Shown: piece after piece, positions 19,596 to 28,921 of the stretch | How positions within the stretch are numbered: position 1 is the stretch's first letter | Layout: every line of letters begins with the position of its first letter | Assembly (NCBI RefSeq): GCF_951793255.1 | Contig: NZ_OX636706.1 | Coordinates: forward strand, 2,350,001 to 2,414,000 | Origin: Desulfovibrio piger | Lineage (GTDB): Bacteria > Desulfobacterota > Desulfovibrionia > Desulfovibrionales > Desulfovibrionaceae | Direction: 5' to 3' | DNA length: 64,000 bases | Program-made: the position numbers and the translations under genes | The notes under the pieces: generated by a model | What the model saw: the letters and a program-made list of their open reading frames with translations, nothing else | Databases searched by the model: none | What the model was told of the DNA's origin: nothing

Positions 19596-20456
19596 ATGCA
19601 AAGCAAAGCCCGCCATATTCTCGTGGTCCGCAAGGCCAACAGTGACCGTGCGGCACGTCTTGAAGCTGAAATAGGTGCCTGGCTGCGCGCCAGGGGACAC
19701 TCTGTCACGGCCATCAGCGGAGGGTTTGACGATCCCGCCTATGCTCTTCCCGATCTGGATTTTGCCGTTGTCCTGGGAGGGGACGGCACCATGCTGGGTG
19801 TGGCCCGTCGGGTGGCAGGCCGGGGCATCCCCCTGCTGGGCATCAATTTCGGCCGGGTCGGCTTCTTGGCCGACATCCAGCCGGAGCAGTGGGAGAAGGG
19901 CCTTGCCGATTCCCTGGCAGGCATCACTCCCGAGCGTACCTGTATGGCCCTGCAATGGAAAGTCGTACGCAATGAAAGCACGCTCGCCAAGGGCGTGGCC
20001 GTCAATGACGTCGTCCTCAGCCGGGCGGCCCTCTCGCGGCTCGTCAACATGGACATCGGCGTGGACGGGCAGGAGATGTGCCGTCTGCGCAGTGACGGCG
20101 TGATCATCTCCACCCCCATCGGCAGTTCGGGCTACAGCGTCTCCGCCGGAGGCCCGCTGCTGTACCCGAGCCTCAACTGCATGGTGTTCACGCCCATCTG
20201 TCCTTTCCTGAACACCATCCCCCCCATGGTCTTTCCCCATAAGACCCGCTTCTGTATCGACCTGCTGCCCGGTACCACCGAGACCTACATCACGGTGGAC
20301 GGTCAGGAAGGCCTGCTGCTCCAGGTGGGGGACCGGGTGGAGGTGACGGGGCTGGAAGACGCCGTCTGCTTTGTGGGCAAGGAAATGCCGTTTTTTGAAC
20401 GCTTGCGGACGCGCGGCTTCGTGACGGATATGGCATCGGGCGCCAAACACAAGTGA
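19596..20456 (+). CDS. nadK: NAD kinase
   Basis: 286 aa. Phosphorylates NAD+ to NADP+. The diagnostic GGDGT motif is at residues 61-65 (LGGDGTMLGVAR), and the NAD-binding region has NDVVLSR and the SDGVIISTPIGSSGYS block. Length matches bacterial NadK. It starts 115 nt from the divergent SIS gene, with an AAAGGA-type site just before the ATG. The next gene, a DUF89-like protein, starts 7 nt after its stop, so the two are almost certainly co-transcribed. Confidence 0.95.
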   Translation: MQSKARHILVVRKANSDRAARLEAEIGAWLRARGHSVTAISGGFDDPAYALPDLDFAVVLGGDGTMLGVARRVAGRGIPLLGINFGRVGFLADIQPEQWEKGLADSLAGITPERTCMALQWKVVRNESTLAKGVAVNDVVLSRAALSRLVNMDIGVDGQEMCRLRSDGVIISTPIGSSGYSVSAGGPLLYPSLNCMVFTPICPFLNTIPPMVFPHKTRFCIDLLPGTTETYITVDGQEGLLLQVGDRVEVTGLEDAVCFVGKEMPFFERLRTRGFVTDMASGAKHK

Positions 20457-20463
20457 GGCCCGC

Positions 20464-22203
20464 ATGAATGGGAACGCGCCGCGCCGCATGGCTGATGTCC
20501 GGCTGGGAAAAGATGCCTGCTTCGACGCATGGCTGTACAATTTGTTCATCGACAACAACCTTGTCCATGACCTCAATCCGCACATCGTTGCCAGTCCTGA
20601 ACAGCTGAAATTCATGGTGGCCGGCGGCCCCGGCAGCGTGTATCTTCCCTGTTCGGACGCCATGTTCGCCTTGCTGTGCGAGCCGACCATGCCCCGACGG
20701 CTGCAAAAAGAGTACAATCGCGCCTGGCGCATCCTCGTGCGCCTTGTGCGGTCCCTCGTGACGGACAGGATGCAGCGCCGGGCGCTGCTGCTGTTCTGTC
20801 GTTACCGCTTCCGCAGTGCGGTTGCCCAGCATACGCTTTTGCCGCCGCGTCTCATCAAGCGCATGACCAACATCGTCCTGGCCCAGGGGCTGGGCGATGG
20901 CGATCCCTGGCGGCAGCGCCGCCATGCGCTCAATATCCTGCAGCGCGAGATCCTGCGCTCGGAGAGCGTGCGCACCGCCCTTGAAGGCATGCCGGTAGCT
21001 CCGCTGCCGGATACGCTCGAGGCGGCCCGGGCCCGGCTGGATGCCTGCAGCCTGGTCCGTCATTTGTTCCTTTCCGCCTATACGCTGGAGCTGGAGACCG
21101 CCGTCCCCGACAGGATATTTTTGGAAGAAGAGTTCCACCGCGCGGAGCAGAAGGCTGCGGAGCTGGAAAGCTACCTGGATGAACTGGCCTCCCGGCCGCG
21201 GACCATCCTGTATCTGTGTGATGCCGACGGCGGGGTGGTCTTCGATCTGGCGGTGGTGCGCAAGCTGTTGCGCATGCAGCATCGTGTCATTTTTGCCGTC
21301 AAGGACGGTTTCTTCTTCTATGCGCCCACCTTGGATGACGTGGAAGAGGATCCTGTCCTGCGCGAGGAGCTGAAGCAGGACTATATCGTTCGTGACGCCC
21401 ACCTGAGCAAGAACCAGCTGCTGCGCCATCTGCGCGAGCACCGTCTGCTGGTCATCAGCGACGGGACGCGTGAGCGGCTCAACCTGTACCGGGTCTCCAT
21501 CAGTTTTTCCCGTGCCTGGAAGGAAGCGGACCTTATCCTGGCCAAGGGCTGGCGTTCGGCCGACATGCTGCTGGGCACCAGCTGCGAGTTCACCCGCGAT
21601 ATCCTTTGCTACTGGCATGACGGCGCGGACATGCATCTGGCCCTGCGCCGGCATGCGCCCGGGGTAAAAAAATTGACCGAGCAGGACGTGGCGGCCCATG
21701 CGGACGGCATCATCGCCCGCATGCGCGAGGCCCGCATGAACGGCCGTACGGTCATGTTCTACAGCTGCATCATCGGCAGCATCCCCGGCGAGACCCAGAC
21801 CGCCATCTCACTGGCGCGGACCTTTGTGGGCGATCTGCGCAAGCGTCTGGACAACGTCCAGATCGTGAATCCTGCCGAGCATTTCGTGGAGGGCATGGAC
21901 GGGGATGACCTCATGTTCATGTGGGAGCGCGTGCAGCGGAGCGGCTTCATCGACGTCTGGCGTTTCCAGACGTTTGCTGATATCGAAGAAAGCTTCCGGC
22001 TCATGGGACGCAAGGTCCCGCCCATCTGGTCCGGAAAGGACGCCACTTTTTCTACCGGCTGCACCCAGGAGATGCGCATAGCCCTGGACGTGCAGCGGCA
22101 AAACAGGGAAATGCAGATCATCGGGCCCGATCCGGCCCGCTTTACACGGCGTGGCGAGTACGGCGTCGGCAAATATTTCGACGCGACCATCAGCCGTTCC
22201 TAA
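20464..22203 (+). CDS. DUF89/ARMT1-like domain protein (possible damage-control phosphatase)
   Basis: 579 aa. An N-terminal helical region (about 1-230) precedes a DUF89-like core: [15 protein letters not shown] (247-261), LLVISDG (328-334) and [15 protein letters not shown] (355-369), in the order seen in the ARMT1/DUF89 metal-dependent phosphatase family. The usual Asp-Asn metal pair (DNAG) reads D253-A254, so one metal ligand may be lost. The C-terminal 150 residues (from about 425) are rich in conserved-looking Trp and Phe and are unassigned. DUF89 enzymes remove phosphate from damaged metabolites; the tight linkage to nadK suggests a substrate in NAD(P) metabolism, which is inference. 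Confidence 0.65.
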   Translation: MNGNAPRRMADVRLGKDACFDAWLYNLFIDNNLVHDLNPHIVASPEQLKFMVAGGPGSVYLPCSDAMFALLCEPTMPRRLQKEYNRAWRILVRLVRSLVTDRMQRRALLLFCRYRFRSAVAQHTLLPPRLIKRMTNIVLAQGLGDGDPWRQRRHALNILQREILRSESVRTALEGMPVAPLPDTLEAARARLDACSLVRHLFLSAYTLELETAVPDRIFLEEEFHRAEQKAAELESYLDELASRPRTILYLCDADGGVVFDLAVVRKLLRMQHRVIFAVKDGFFFYAPTLDDVEEDPVLREELKQDYIVRDAHLSKNQLLRHLREHRLLVISDGTRERLNLYRVSISFSRAWKEADLILAKGWRSADMLLGTSCEFTRDILCYWHDGADMHLALRRHAPGVKKLTEQDVAAHADGIIARMREARMNGRTVMFYSCIIGSIPGETQTAISLARTFVGDLRKRLDNVQIVNPAEHFVEGMDGDDLMFMWERVQRSGFIDVWRFQTFADIEESFRLMGRKVPPIWSGKDATFSTGCTQEMRIALDVQRQNREMQIIGPDPARFTRRGEYGVGKYFDATISRS

Positions 22204-22225
22204 CATCTGGTTCACGGAGTTTTTC

Positions 22226-23656
22226 ATGCCTGCATATGAAGCCGTCATCGGCTTGGAAGTCCACGTACAACTGGCTACGGCCACCAAACTTTTCTGCTCC
22301 TGCCCCACCAGTTTCGGGCAGGCTCCCAACAGCAATGTCTGCGAAGTCTGCGGCGGCATGCCCGGTGCCCTGCCCATGCTCAACCGGCAGGCCGTGCACT
22401 ATGCCTGCCTGGTGGGTCTTGCCACCAACTGCAGCATCCACCGCAATTCCATTTTCGCCCGCAAAAACTATTTTTATCCCGACCTGCCGTCCGGCTACCA
22501 GATCTCGCAGTTCGACCTGCCCATCTGCGAGCATGGCCATCTGACGGTCACGGTGGACGGTGCCGAAAAGCGCATCGGCATCACGCGAATCCACATGGAG
22601 AACGACGCGGGCAAGAACATCCATGCCCAGGGCGAGAACGTCAGCTATGTGGACCTCAACCGCGCCGGGACGCCGCTGGTGGAGATCGTTTCCGAGCCGG
22701 ACATGCGTTCTTCCGCCGAGGCCGTGGCCTACCTCAAGGCCCTGTACGGCATCGTGACCTATCTGGGCGTCTGCGACGGCAACATGGAGGAGGGCAGCTT
22801 CCGCTGTGACGCCAACGTCTCCATCCGTCCCGTGGGCAGCACGACCTTCGGCACCCGTACCGAGCTCAAGAACCTGAACTCGTTCCGCAATGTGCAGCGA
22901 GCCATTGATTACGAGATCGCCCGCCAGCAGGATGCCCTGGCGGACGGGGAAGAGATCGTGCAGGAGACCCGCCTGTACGATGCCACCAAGAATATCACGG
23001 CTTCCATGCGCGGCAAGGAAGAAGCGCACGACTACCGTTACTTCCCTGATCCCGACCTGCTGCCCGTGACCATCACCGATGAGGAGTTCAGCCGCTGGCA
23101 GCAGGAACTGCCCGAGCTGCCTGCCGCCCGCATGCAGCGCTTCATCGCCATGACGGGCCTGCCCGAACCCGAGGCGGAAGTGCTGGTGCAGAGCCGTGCC
23201 ATGGCCGATTTCTTTGAGGCTGCGGCGGCCAAAGCCGATGCCCGCAAGGTGGCCAACTTCATCCTCGGCCCGCTGCTGCGCGAGCTCAACGCCCGCTCCC
23301 TGCATGTGCAGGATTGTGCCATGACGCCCGAAGCTCTGGCCGAGCTGGTCAGCATCGTGGACAAGGGCCTCATCAGCGCCAAGATCGCCAATGACATCTT
23401 TGCCGACCTGATGGAAAACGGCGCCATGCCCGAAGCCTACGTCAAGGAAAAGGGCCTGGTGCAGATCTCCGACAGCTCTGCGCTGGAAGCGGCCGTGGAC
23501 AAGGTGCTGGCCGACAATCCCGCCGAAGTGGAGGCTTTCCGTGGCGGCAAGACCAAGCTCATCAGCTTCTTTGTGGGCCAGGTCATGCGCGCGACCCGCG
23601 GCAAGGCCAACCCCGCGCTGGTCAATGAGCTGCTGGCCAAAAAGCTGGCTGGCTAG
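22226..23656 (+). CDS. gatB: Aspartyl/glutamyl-tRNA(Asn/Gln) amidotransferase subunit B
   Basis: 476 aa. GatB is the kinase/tRNA-binding subunit of the GatCAB amidotransferase that makes Gln-tRNA(Gln) and/or Asn-tRNA(Asn) indirectly. The family start [15 protein letters not shown], the zinc cysteines in FCSCPTSFG...[20 protein letters not shown] and YRYFPDPDL are all present. The C-terminal Yqey-like tail domain is complete. The ATG at 22226 has a GGAG site. gatA and gatC are not in the window. It begins 22 nt past the DUF89 gene and is closed by a terminator. Confidence 0.96.
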   Translation: MPAYEAVIGLEVHVQLATATKLFCSCPTSFGQAPNSNVCEVCGGMPGALPMLNRQAVHYACLVGLATNCSIHRNSIFARKNYFYPDLPSGYQISQFDLPICEHGHLTVTVDGAEKRIGITRIHMENDAGKNIHAQGENVSYVDLNRAGTPLVEIVSEPDMRSSAEAVAYLKALYGIVTYLGVCDGNMEEGSFRCDANVSIRPVGSTTFGTRTELKNLNSFRNVQRAIDYEIARQQDALADGEEIVQETRLYDATKNITASMRGKEEAHDYRYFPDPDLLPVTITDEEFSRWQQELPELPAARMQRFIAMTGLPEPEAEVLVQSRAMADFFEAAAAKADARKVANFILGPLLRELNARSLHVQDCAMTPEALAELVSIVDKGLISAKIANDIFADLMENGAMPEAYVKEKGLVQISDSSALEAAVDKVLADNPAEVEAFRGGKTKLISFFVGQVMRATRGKANPALVNELLAKKLAG

Positions 23657-23677
23657 TCCGGGAGCATAAAAAGCTGC

Positions 23678-23710
23678 AAGGGGGTGCCTGGGGTGCCCCC
23701 TTATTTTTTT
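23678..23710 (+). terminator. Rho-independent terminator of the nadK-gatB operon
   Basis: Stem AAGGGGGTGCC / GGTGCCCCCTT (two G-T wobbles) with a TGG loop, followed by a seven-T run at 23704-23710. Confidence 0.88.
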
Positions 23711-23729
23711 GAATGCAGCTTCAATTTTA

Positions 23730-23746
23730 TTAAAGTTATACTTTAA
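23730..23746. repeat. 17-nt near-palindrome TTAAAGTTATACTTTAA (copy 1 of 3)
   Basis: Two 7-nt inverted arms (TTAAAGT / ACTTTAA) around TAT, 67 nt upstream of phoH. Near-identical copies lie at 46849-46865 and 63336-63352. It could be an operator for the phoH operon; function is unknown. Confidence 0.75.
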
Positions 23747-23813
23747 GGAATAGTGCGCCGGATCCGGAAGCCCTTTCATGGACAGAAAGCCCAAAATACG
23801 CTAGGCAAAAATC

Positions 23814-24803
23814 ATGGCTTCATATTCATCTTCTCAGGAAAGGATCGATTTCGATGATCCTTTGCTGGCCAATCAGCTGTTTGGTCCCCGCAATGCCCAT
23901 TTGGACCTGCTGGCCGCTGCCAGCGGTGCCCAGATAGGCAGCCGCGGTGCTTCTGTTTTTTTCTCCAGTCCGGACCATGCCGTCCTGCAGTGCCTGTACC
24001 GGCTTTTCGTGCAGCTCTATGATATGCTGCGCAACGGCATCAGCATCAGCCAGCAGGACATGTCCCGGGCCTATGCCATGCTGGCGGCCGATCCCGGGCT
24101 CAACCTGCGGCAGGTCTTCCAGGAGGCTGTTTTCGTCAATACGCCGCGCAAGACGGTGACGGCCCGCAATGTGGCCCAGAAGCAGTATCTGGATATCCTG
24201 CGCCGGAACGAGATGGTCTTTGCCGTGGGACCTGCCGGTACGGGCAAGACCTATCTTGCGGTGGCCATGGCCATCTCCATGCTGCAGCAGCATCAGGTCA
24301 AGCGCATCGTGCTGACGCGTCCCGCCGTGGAAGCGGGGGAGCGGCTGGGCTTCCTGCCCGGCGACCTGGCGGACAAGGTCAATCCGTACCTGCGTCCCCT
24401 GTATGATGCCCTGCACGACATGGTGCCCCAGCCCAAGGTGGCATCCATGCTGGAAGTGGGGACCATCGAGGTGGCCCCCCTGGCCTTCATGCGTGGCCGT
24501 ACCCTCAATGATGCCTTCATCATCCTGGACGAAGCCCAGAACACCACCCACGAGCAGATGAAGATGTTCCTGACCCGCATGGGCTTTGGATCGCGCGTGG
24601 TGGTCACGGGCGATACCTCGCAGATCGACCTGCCCGTCAACCCGTCTTCCGGGCGGGCCCGCTCGGGCCTCGTCCATGCCCTGGTCATCCTGGACAAGAT
24701 CCCCGGTCTTGCCGTGCACCACTTCAGCAAGGCTGACGTGGTGCGCCATCCTCTGGTGGGAGCCATCGTCAATGCCTACGACAACGCCGAAAAAGACAGC
24801 TAG
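23814..24803 (+). CDS. phoH: PhoH-family ATPase (YbeZ-like)
   Basis: 329 aa. PhoH/YbeZ is a P-loop NTPase tied to rRNA/ribosome maturation through YbeY. Walker A GPAGTGKT is at residues 139-146, and the Walker B region reads IILDEAQNTT. TRPAVEAGERLGFLPGD and VVVTGDTSQIDLP are further PhoH signatures. It is the first gene of phoH-pgpH-ybeY, an order found widely in bacteria. A 17-nt palindrome lies in its upstream region. Confidence 0.94.
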   Translation: MASYSSSQERIDFDDPLLANQLFGPRNAHLDLLAAASGAQIGSRGASVFFSSPDHAVLQCLYRLFVQLYDMLRNGISISQQDMSRAYAMLAADPGLNLRQVFQEAVFVNTPRKTVTARNVAQKQYLDILRRNEMVFAVGPAGTGKTYLAVAMAISMLQQHQVKRIVLTRPAVEAGERLGFLPGDLADKVNPYLRPLYDALHDMVPQPKVASMLEVGTIEVAPLAFMRGRTLNDAFIILDEAQNTTHEQMKMFLTRMGFGSRVVVTGDTSQIDLPVNPSSGRARSGLVHALVILDKIPGLAVHHFSKADVVRHPLVGAIVNAYDNAEKDS

Positions 24804-24813
24804 ACCCTCCAGC

Positions 24814-27390
24814 ATGGTGGCCCTGTGGCAGACGCTGAGAACGCGTCACCACTGCGGTCGCGGCCTGCTGGTATTGATTCTGACCCTGCTTTTCCTCTCG
24901 TTGCTGGCCGGTGCCAATCTGACGCCGGAAAGCCGCGTCTATGTGGCGGGGCAGGTGGCGGACAGTGACGTCATCGCTGACCGCGACATCCTGGTGGAAG
25001 ACGTGCAGGCCAGCAAGGCCCGGCAGCGCCAGGTGCTCATGCTCCAGCCCTCGGTCTACGACCTGAGCATGCAGCCCTATGAGATGTTCCAGAACCGCAT
25101 CCTTGGGATCCTGCATCATCTGAACGTGATGGCCGACCACAAGGGCTTGCAGAGCGTCAAACCTGTGCCGGAAGAAGCCGCTCCGGCGGCTCCCGAAGCG
25201 GAGGACAGCGCGCCTACTGTCGGACAGGCCGGGGAAGCCCCGGTCACGCCCGCTCCTGCCGCGCCTGTTGCCGCCCAGCGTCCTCTGCCCAGAGCCGAGG
25301 AAGATCTGGCGGACCTTCCGAGAGGGGAGGCCTCTGTCCGCCGTCTGGTGGAAGAACTGACGCCCCGGGTGGCCGAAGAGGTGCTGCCCCAGCTGGCCTT
25401 GCCGGAAGTGCAGCAGTACCTCCTCAAGCCCCTGATGCCGCTGATCCGGGATCGCCTGGCCGAAGGCCTCGTGGGCGACATCCGCTCCGCCAGAGCTGGA
25501 CGGGCCGGGGTCGTCATCCGCAACCTCGACAACGGTTCGGAACTGCTGCGCCCCGAAGTGACCACGCTGCCCGATGTGCAGTCCTTCCTGGCCGAGATCT
25601 CGTCCCTGCTGCGGCAGGAAGATACCCTCAACGCCCACTCCCGCCGGGCCATCAACATCCTGCTTTCCGCGACGGTCCCGGCGTCTCTGACGCTCAACCG
25701 TGAGACGACCCAGCGCCGCGGTGAAGCCGTGGTGGCCAATGTGGAGCCCGTCTTTTACCAGATCCAGAAAGGCGAGCTGGTGGTGCGCAAGGGGGACAGG
25801 GTGAGCCGCGAGCAGCAGCTCAAACTGCAGACCCTGTATAAGAGCGCTGCCGATCCCGTCCGCTGGGGCGTGGTGCTGGGGGCCTTCCTGTTCTCCCTGA
25901 TCCTGTCCATCGGCTTCTTCGTAGCGCCCAGCGGCAAGCCCGGCACGCCGCTGCGTTGCAAGGACATGCTGCTCATCTCGTTGGTGCTGTTCCTGTTCAG
26001 CGTGGGGGCCAAGGGGGCGTTCTGCCTTGCCACCCGTTTCGACAGCCTGACGCTGATGGCCAACTATGCCGTGGCCTTCCCCATCGCCGGGGGCGTGGGG
26101 CTGGTGGCCATGGTCTTTGCCGCCCGCCGCTACTGCACCATGAGCCTGCTGCTCTGTTTCTTTGCCATGCTCATGTTCCAGGCGGACTACACCTTCTTCC
26201 TGTATCATTTCCTGGGCGGCATGCTGGCCACCTGGCTGGTGACCAATGCCCAGACCCGGCAGGACGTTGTCTGGAGCATCATCCCCCTGACGGTGGGGCA
26301 GTCGCTCATCTGGCTGGGCATGGCCCTGCTGGCGCAGATCTCGCCCAACGAGTTCCCCATGCAGCTGGGGGCCGTGGCCATCAACAGCCTCCTGTCCCTG
26401 ATCCTGCTGTTCGCCGTCAGCCCCGTGTTGGAGCTGGCCTTTGGCTACAGTACGCGTTTCCGTCTCATGGAGCTCATGAGCCTTGAGCATCCGCTGATGC
26501 AGGAACTGATGGTGACCATCCCCGGCACCTATCATCATTCTCTGGTGGTGGCCAACATGGTGGAAGCCGGGGCCAAGGCCATCGGAGCCAACAGCCTGCT
26601 GTGCAAGGTGGCGGCCCTGTATCATGACGCGGGCAAGCTGACCTATCCCGAATACTTCATCGAGAACCAGTTCGGCGGTCCCAACAAGCATGACAAGCTG
26701 GCCCCCTCCATGAGTGCGCTCATCATCACGTCCCACGTCAAGAAGGGTACGGAACTGGCCGAGCGCTACAAGCTGGGGCAGGAGATCATCGACATCATCC
26801 GCCAGCATCACGGGACCCGCGTCATCCGCTACTTCTACCAGAAGGCCATCAATATGGGCGAGCGGCCGCGCGAATCGGATTTCAGCTATCCCGGTCCCCG
26901 GCCCCAGACCAAGGAAGCCGCCATCCTCATGCTGGCAGACTCCGTGGAGGCCTCCAGCCGGACGCTGACGGATCCCACGCCTGCCCGTATCAGGACGCAC
27001 ATCGATACCATCATCAAGGGCATTTTCTCCGAAGGCCAGCTCGACGAGTCCGAACTGACCTTCAAGGATCTGCATTACCTGAGCGAGAACTTCCAGCGCA
27101 TCCTGACGGGCATCTTCCACCAGCGCATCGCCTATCCGCCGGCCAAGAACGAAGGCAAGCAGGAAGGCAAGGCTGCGGAAGCCAAAAACGCGGATGCCCG
27201 CCCGGCCGAAAGCAAGGCCGAAGCCAAGGGGCACGAGAACGCCCCGGCTGCCAGGGAGGCGGAAGAAAAAGCCGAAAACAGCCACAGCGGCCATCATCAC
27301 GGCCGTGTGCATGACGCTGCCGCCGTCGAAGCCGCGGAGAAGCTGGAAGCCGAACAGCTGGCCCGTACAGAACAGGCGGGGCGGGAATGA
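24814..27390 (+). CDS. pgpH: 7TM-HD family cyclic-dinucleotide phosphodiesterase (PgpH-like)
   Basis: 858 aa. Layout: one N-terminal membrane helix (about 15-32), a long extracytoplasmic 7TMR-HDED region with an Ala/Pro/Glu-rich segment, a bundle of membrane helices (about 350-560) and a cytoplasmic HD domain with HH at about 573-574 and HD at about 603-604 (LYHDAGKL). PgpH proteins of this layout hydrolyse c-di-AMP. The C-terminal 80 residues are a low-complexity Ala/Glu/Lys tail with a short His-rich patch (GHHHGRVH). The ATG at 24814 was chosen because it immediately precedes the first membrane helix. It overlaps ybeY by 4 nt. Confidence 0.88.
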   Translation: MVALWQTLRTRHHCGRGLLVLILTLLFLSLLAGANLTPESRVYVAGQVADSDVIADRDILVEDVQASKARQRQVLMLQPSVYDLSMQPYEMFQNRILGILHHLNVMADHKGLQSVKPVPEEAAPAAPEAEDSAPTVGQAGEAPVTPAPAAPVAAQRPLPRAEEDLADLPRGEASVRRLVEELTPRVAEEVLPQLALPEVQQYLLKPLMPLIRDRLAEGLVGDIRSARAGRAGVVIRNLDNGSELLRPEVTTLPDVQSFLAEISSLLRQEDTLNAHSRRAINILLSATVPASLTLNRETTQRRGEAVVANVEPVFYQIQKGELVVRKGDRVSREQQLKLQTLYKSAADPVRWGVVLGAFLFSLILSIGFFVAPSGKPGTPLRCKDMLLISLVLFLFSVGAKGAFCLATRFDSLTLMANYAVAFPIAGGVGLVAMVFAARRYCTMSLLLCFFAMLMFQADYTFFLYHFLGGMLATWLVTNAQTRQDVVWSIIPLTVGQSLIWLGMALLAQISPNEFPMQLGAVAINSLLSLILLFAVSPVLELAFGYSTRFRLMELMSLEHPLMQELMVTIPGTYHHSLVVANMVEAGAKAIGANSLLCKVAALYHDAGKLTYPEYFIENQFGGPNKHDKLAPSMSALIITSHVKKGTELAERYKLGQEIIDIIRQHHGTRVIRYFYQKAINMGERPRESDFSYPGPRPQTKEAAILMLADSVEASSRTLTDPTPARIRTHIDTIIKGIFSEGQLDESELTFKDLHYLSENFQRILTGIFHQRIAYPPAKNEGKQEGKAAEAKNADARPAESKAEAKGHENAPAAREAEEKAENSHSGHHHGRVHDAAAVEAAEKLEAEQLARTEQAGRE

Positions 27391-27818
27391 TGGCTGTCCG
27401 GGTCATCGATCATTGTCCGGCGGGGGCCTGGCTGTTGCCTGTGCCCCCACGCCAGATAAGCAGGATACTGGATGCCCTGACCTCCGCAGCGCGGGAGGCC
27501 GGTTGTCCGCTGGGCCCTGTGGAAGCCCATCTGGTGGACGATGCCTGCATCGCCCGGGCCAATCAGCGCTACATGGGCTGCACAGGCCCGACCAATGTTC
27601 TGTCGTTCCCCGGTGATGAGAGCCTGCCGGGGGTGATGCTCCTTTCCCTCGATACGCTGAACAGGGAATGCCTGCTTTACGGTCAGGACCCGGCAGAGCA
27701 TCTGCTGCGCCTGCTGGCGCATTCCGTGGGGCACCTGGCCGGATATGACCACGGCGAAGAGATGGATGCCCTCTGCGACTGGTGCCGGAGCAGGGCCGAA
27801 GCGGAAGTCTGGAGCTAG
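27387..27818 (+). CDS. ybeY: Endoribonuclease YbeY
   Basis: 143 aa. YbeY is a zinc-dependent endonuclease for 16S rRNA 3' maturation and 70S quality control. The zinc motif is HSVGHLAGYDH with H112, H116 and H122, matching the HGxLHLxGYDH pattern but with Ser and Gly at normally Gly and Leu positions. TNVLSFPGDE is the other conserved block. It overlaps pgpH by 4 nt (ATGA) and its TAG stop overlaps the TAG stop of the convergent cca gene. Confidence 0.9.
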   Translation: MMAVRVIDHCPAGAWLLPVPPRQISRILDALTSAAREAGCPLGPVEAHLVDDACIARANQRYMGCTGPTNVLSFPGDESLPGVMLLSLDTLNRECLLYGQDPAEHLLRLLAHSVGHLAGYDHGEEMDALCDWCRSRAEAEVWS

Positions 27819-28921
27819 GCCGACCTGCTGCCGACCAGGGCCTGACAGTGCAGTTCCCGCAATTTGCGGGCGGATTCCGCTCCTTTGTTCTGCCATTGGG
27901 GCGGCAGCCCTATGGTGCGGAGCAGGGCCGTATCCGCCAGTGCCTTGCTGCTGATGTCCTGCTTGCTGTCGGCATCCACCACACTCCAGAACTCCTTCAT
28001 CAGGCCGCGCGTGGCCACGGTCCAGAGCACGTCCCGGCGTGTGCCGGGGCGCAGACGGTCATACAGCCCGGCCTTCATATGCAGCTCGCAGGCCAGCAGT
28101 CCTGCCTTTTCCCGCCGGACGGGCAGGTGCAGCCGTTTGGTCAGAAGGCGCACCAGCGCCAGCCCCCGCTGCTCATGTCCGTAGTGGTGGGGCAGTTCTT
28201 CCTCAGGAGTCAGCAGCTTTCCCAGATCGTGGCAGAAGGCCATCCAGACGGCCAGACTGTTGCCGGCCACGGCGTTCATGACCCGGACGGTATGCTGGAG
28301 CACCGAACCGCTGTGCCAGCGTACAGGCCCAGCGGGGATGCGGGCGATGGCTTCCAGTTCCGTGAACCACGGCCGCCAGAGGTGGAGCTGCTCCAGGACT
28401 TCCAGAAAGCGGCCGGGGCAGGGGAGGGCCAGAGCTTTGAGCAGCTCCCTGCCGACCCTCTCCGCCGGTATGGCCGCCAAAGCGCTTTCCGGTACCTCCG
28501 CTGCCAGACGGAGGCAATCGGGGTGCAGCTGCCAGTCCGGATGACGGCAGGCAAAGCGGGCCAGGCGGAAAAGGCGCAGGGGATCCTTGCGGAAAGCGTT
28601 GGGCGAGGCCGGGCGCAGGAGCCTGCGCTCCAGATCATCCAGCGTCCTGGCATGGGCATGCACATGCCCGCCGGCGTCCAGGGCCAGCGCATTGACGCTC
28701 AGGTCACGGGCGGCCAGATCCGCAGGCAGGCTCCCACCACGGAGCGGCATGAATTCACAGCCGTGCCACAGACAGACCTGAACGCTTTTCCCCACGCGGG
28801 CGGCATCGGGATGCGTCGCCAGGAAGGCGGCATCGTCTCCGTCCACGGCATAATCCAGCTCAACCGGTGCCTGTCCCAGCAGGATGTCACGGACGGCACC
28901 GCCAACAAGGTAGGTCTTCAT
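27815..28921 (-). CDS. cca: CCA tRNA nucleotidyltransferase / poly(A) polymerase family protein
   Basis: 368 aa. Adds or repairs the 3' CCA of tRNA. YLVGGAVRDILLG (residues 4-16) is the class II nucleotidyltransferase start. The metal-binding pair normally D21-x-D23 reads E21-L-D23. ARDLSVNALALD and KDPLRLFRLARFA are the B-C-D motifs of the bacterial type, and an HD domain (FCHDLGKLL) follows, as in E. coli Cca. No separate poly(A) polymerase features were seen. Its start codon overlaps the divergent birA start (shared CATG) and its stop overlaps ybeY (shared CTAG). Confidence 0.9.
   Translation of the reverse strand: MKTYLVGGAVRDILLGQAPVELDYAVDGDDAAFLATHPDAARVGKSVQVCLWHGCEFMPLRGGSLPADLAARDLSVNALALDAGGHVHAHARTLDDLERRLLRPASPNAFRKDPLRLFRLARFACRHPDWQLHPDCLRLAAEVPESALAAIPAERVGRELLKALALPCPGRFLEVLEQLHLWRPWFTELEAIARIPAGPVRWHSGSVLQHTVRVMNAVAGNSLAVWMAFCHDLGKLLTPEEELPHHYGHEQRGLALVRLLTKRLHLPVRREKAGLLACELHMKAGLYDRLRPGTRRDVLWTVATRGLMKEFWSVVDADSKQDISSKALADTALLRTIGLPPQWQNKGAESARKLRELHCQALVGSRSA

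Noticed and set aside
24769..27312. 847-codon antisense frame opposite the HD phosphodiesterase gene
   Set aside because: Low-complexity His/Gln/Gly-rich translation, no ribosome site, and the + strand gene has membrane helices and an HD motif.
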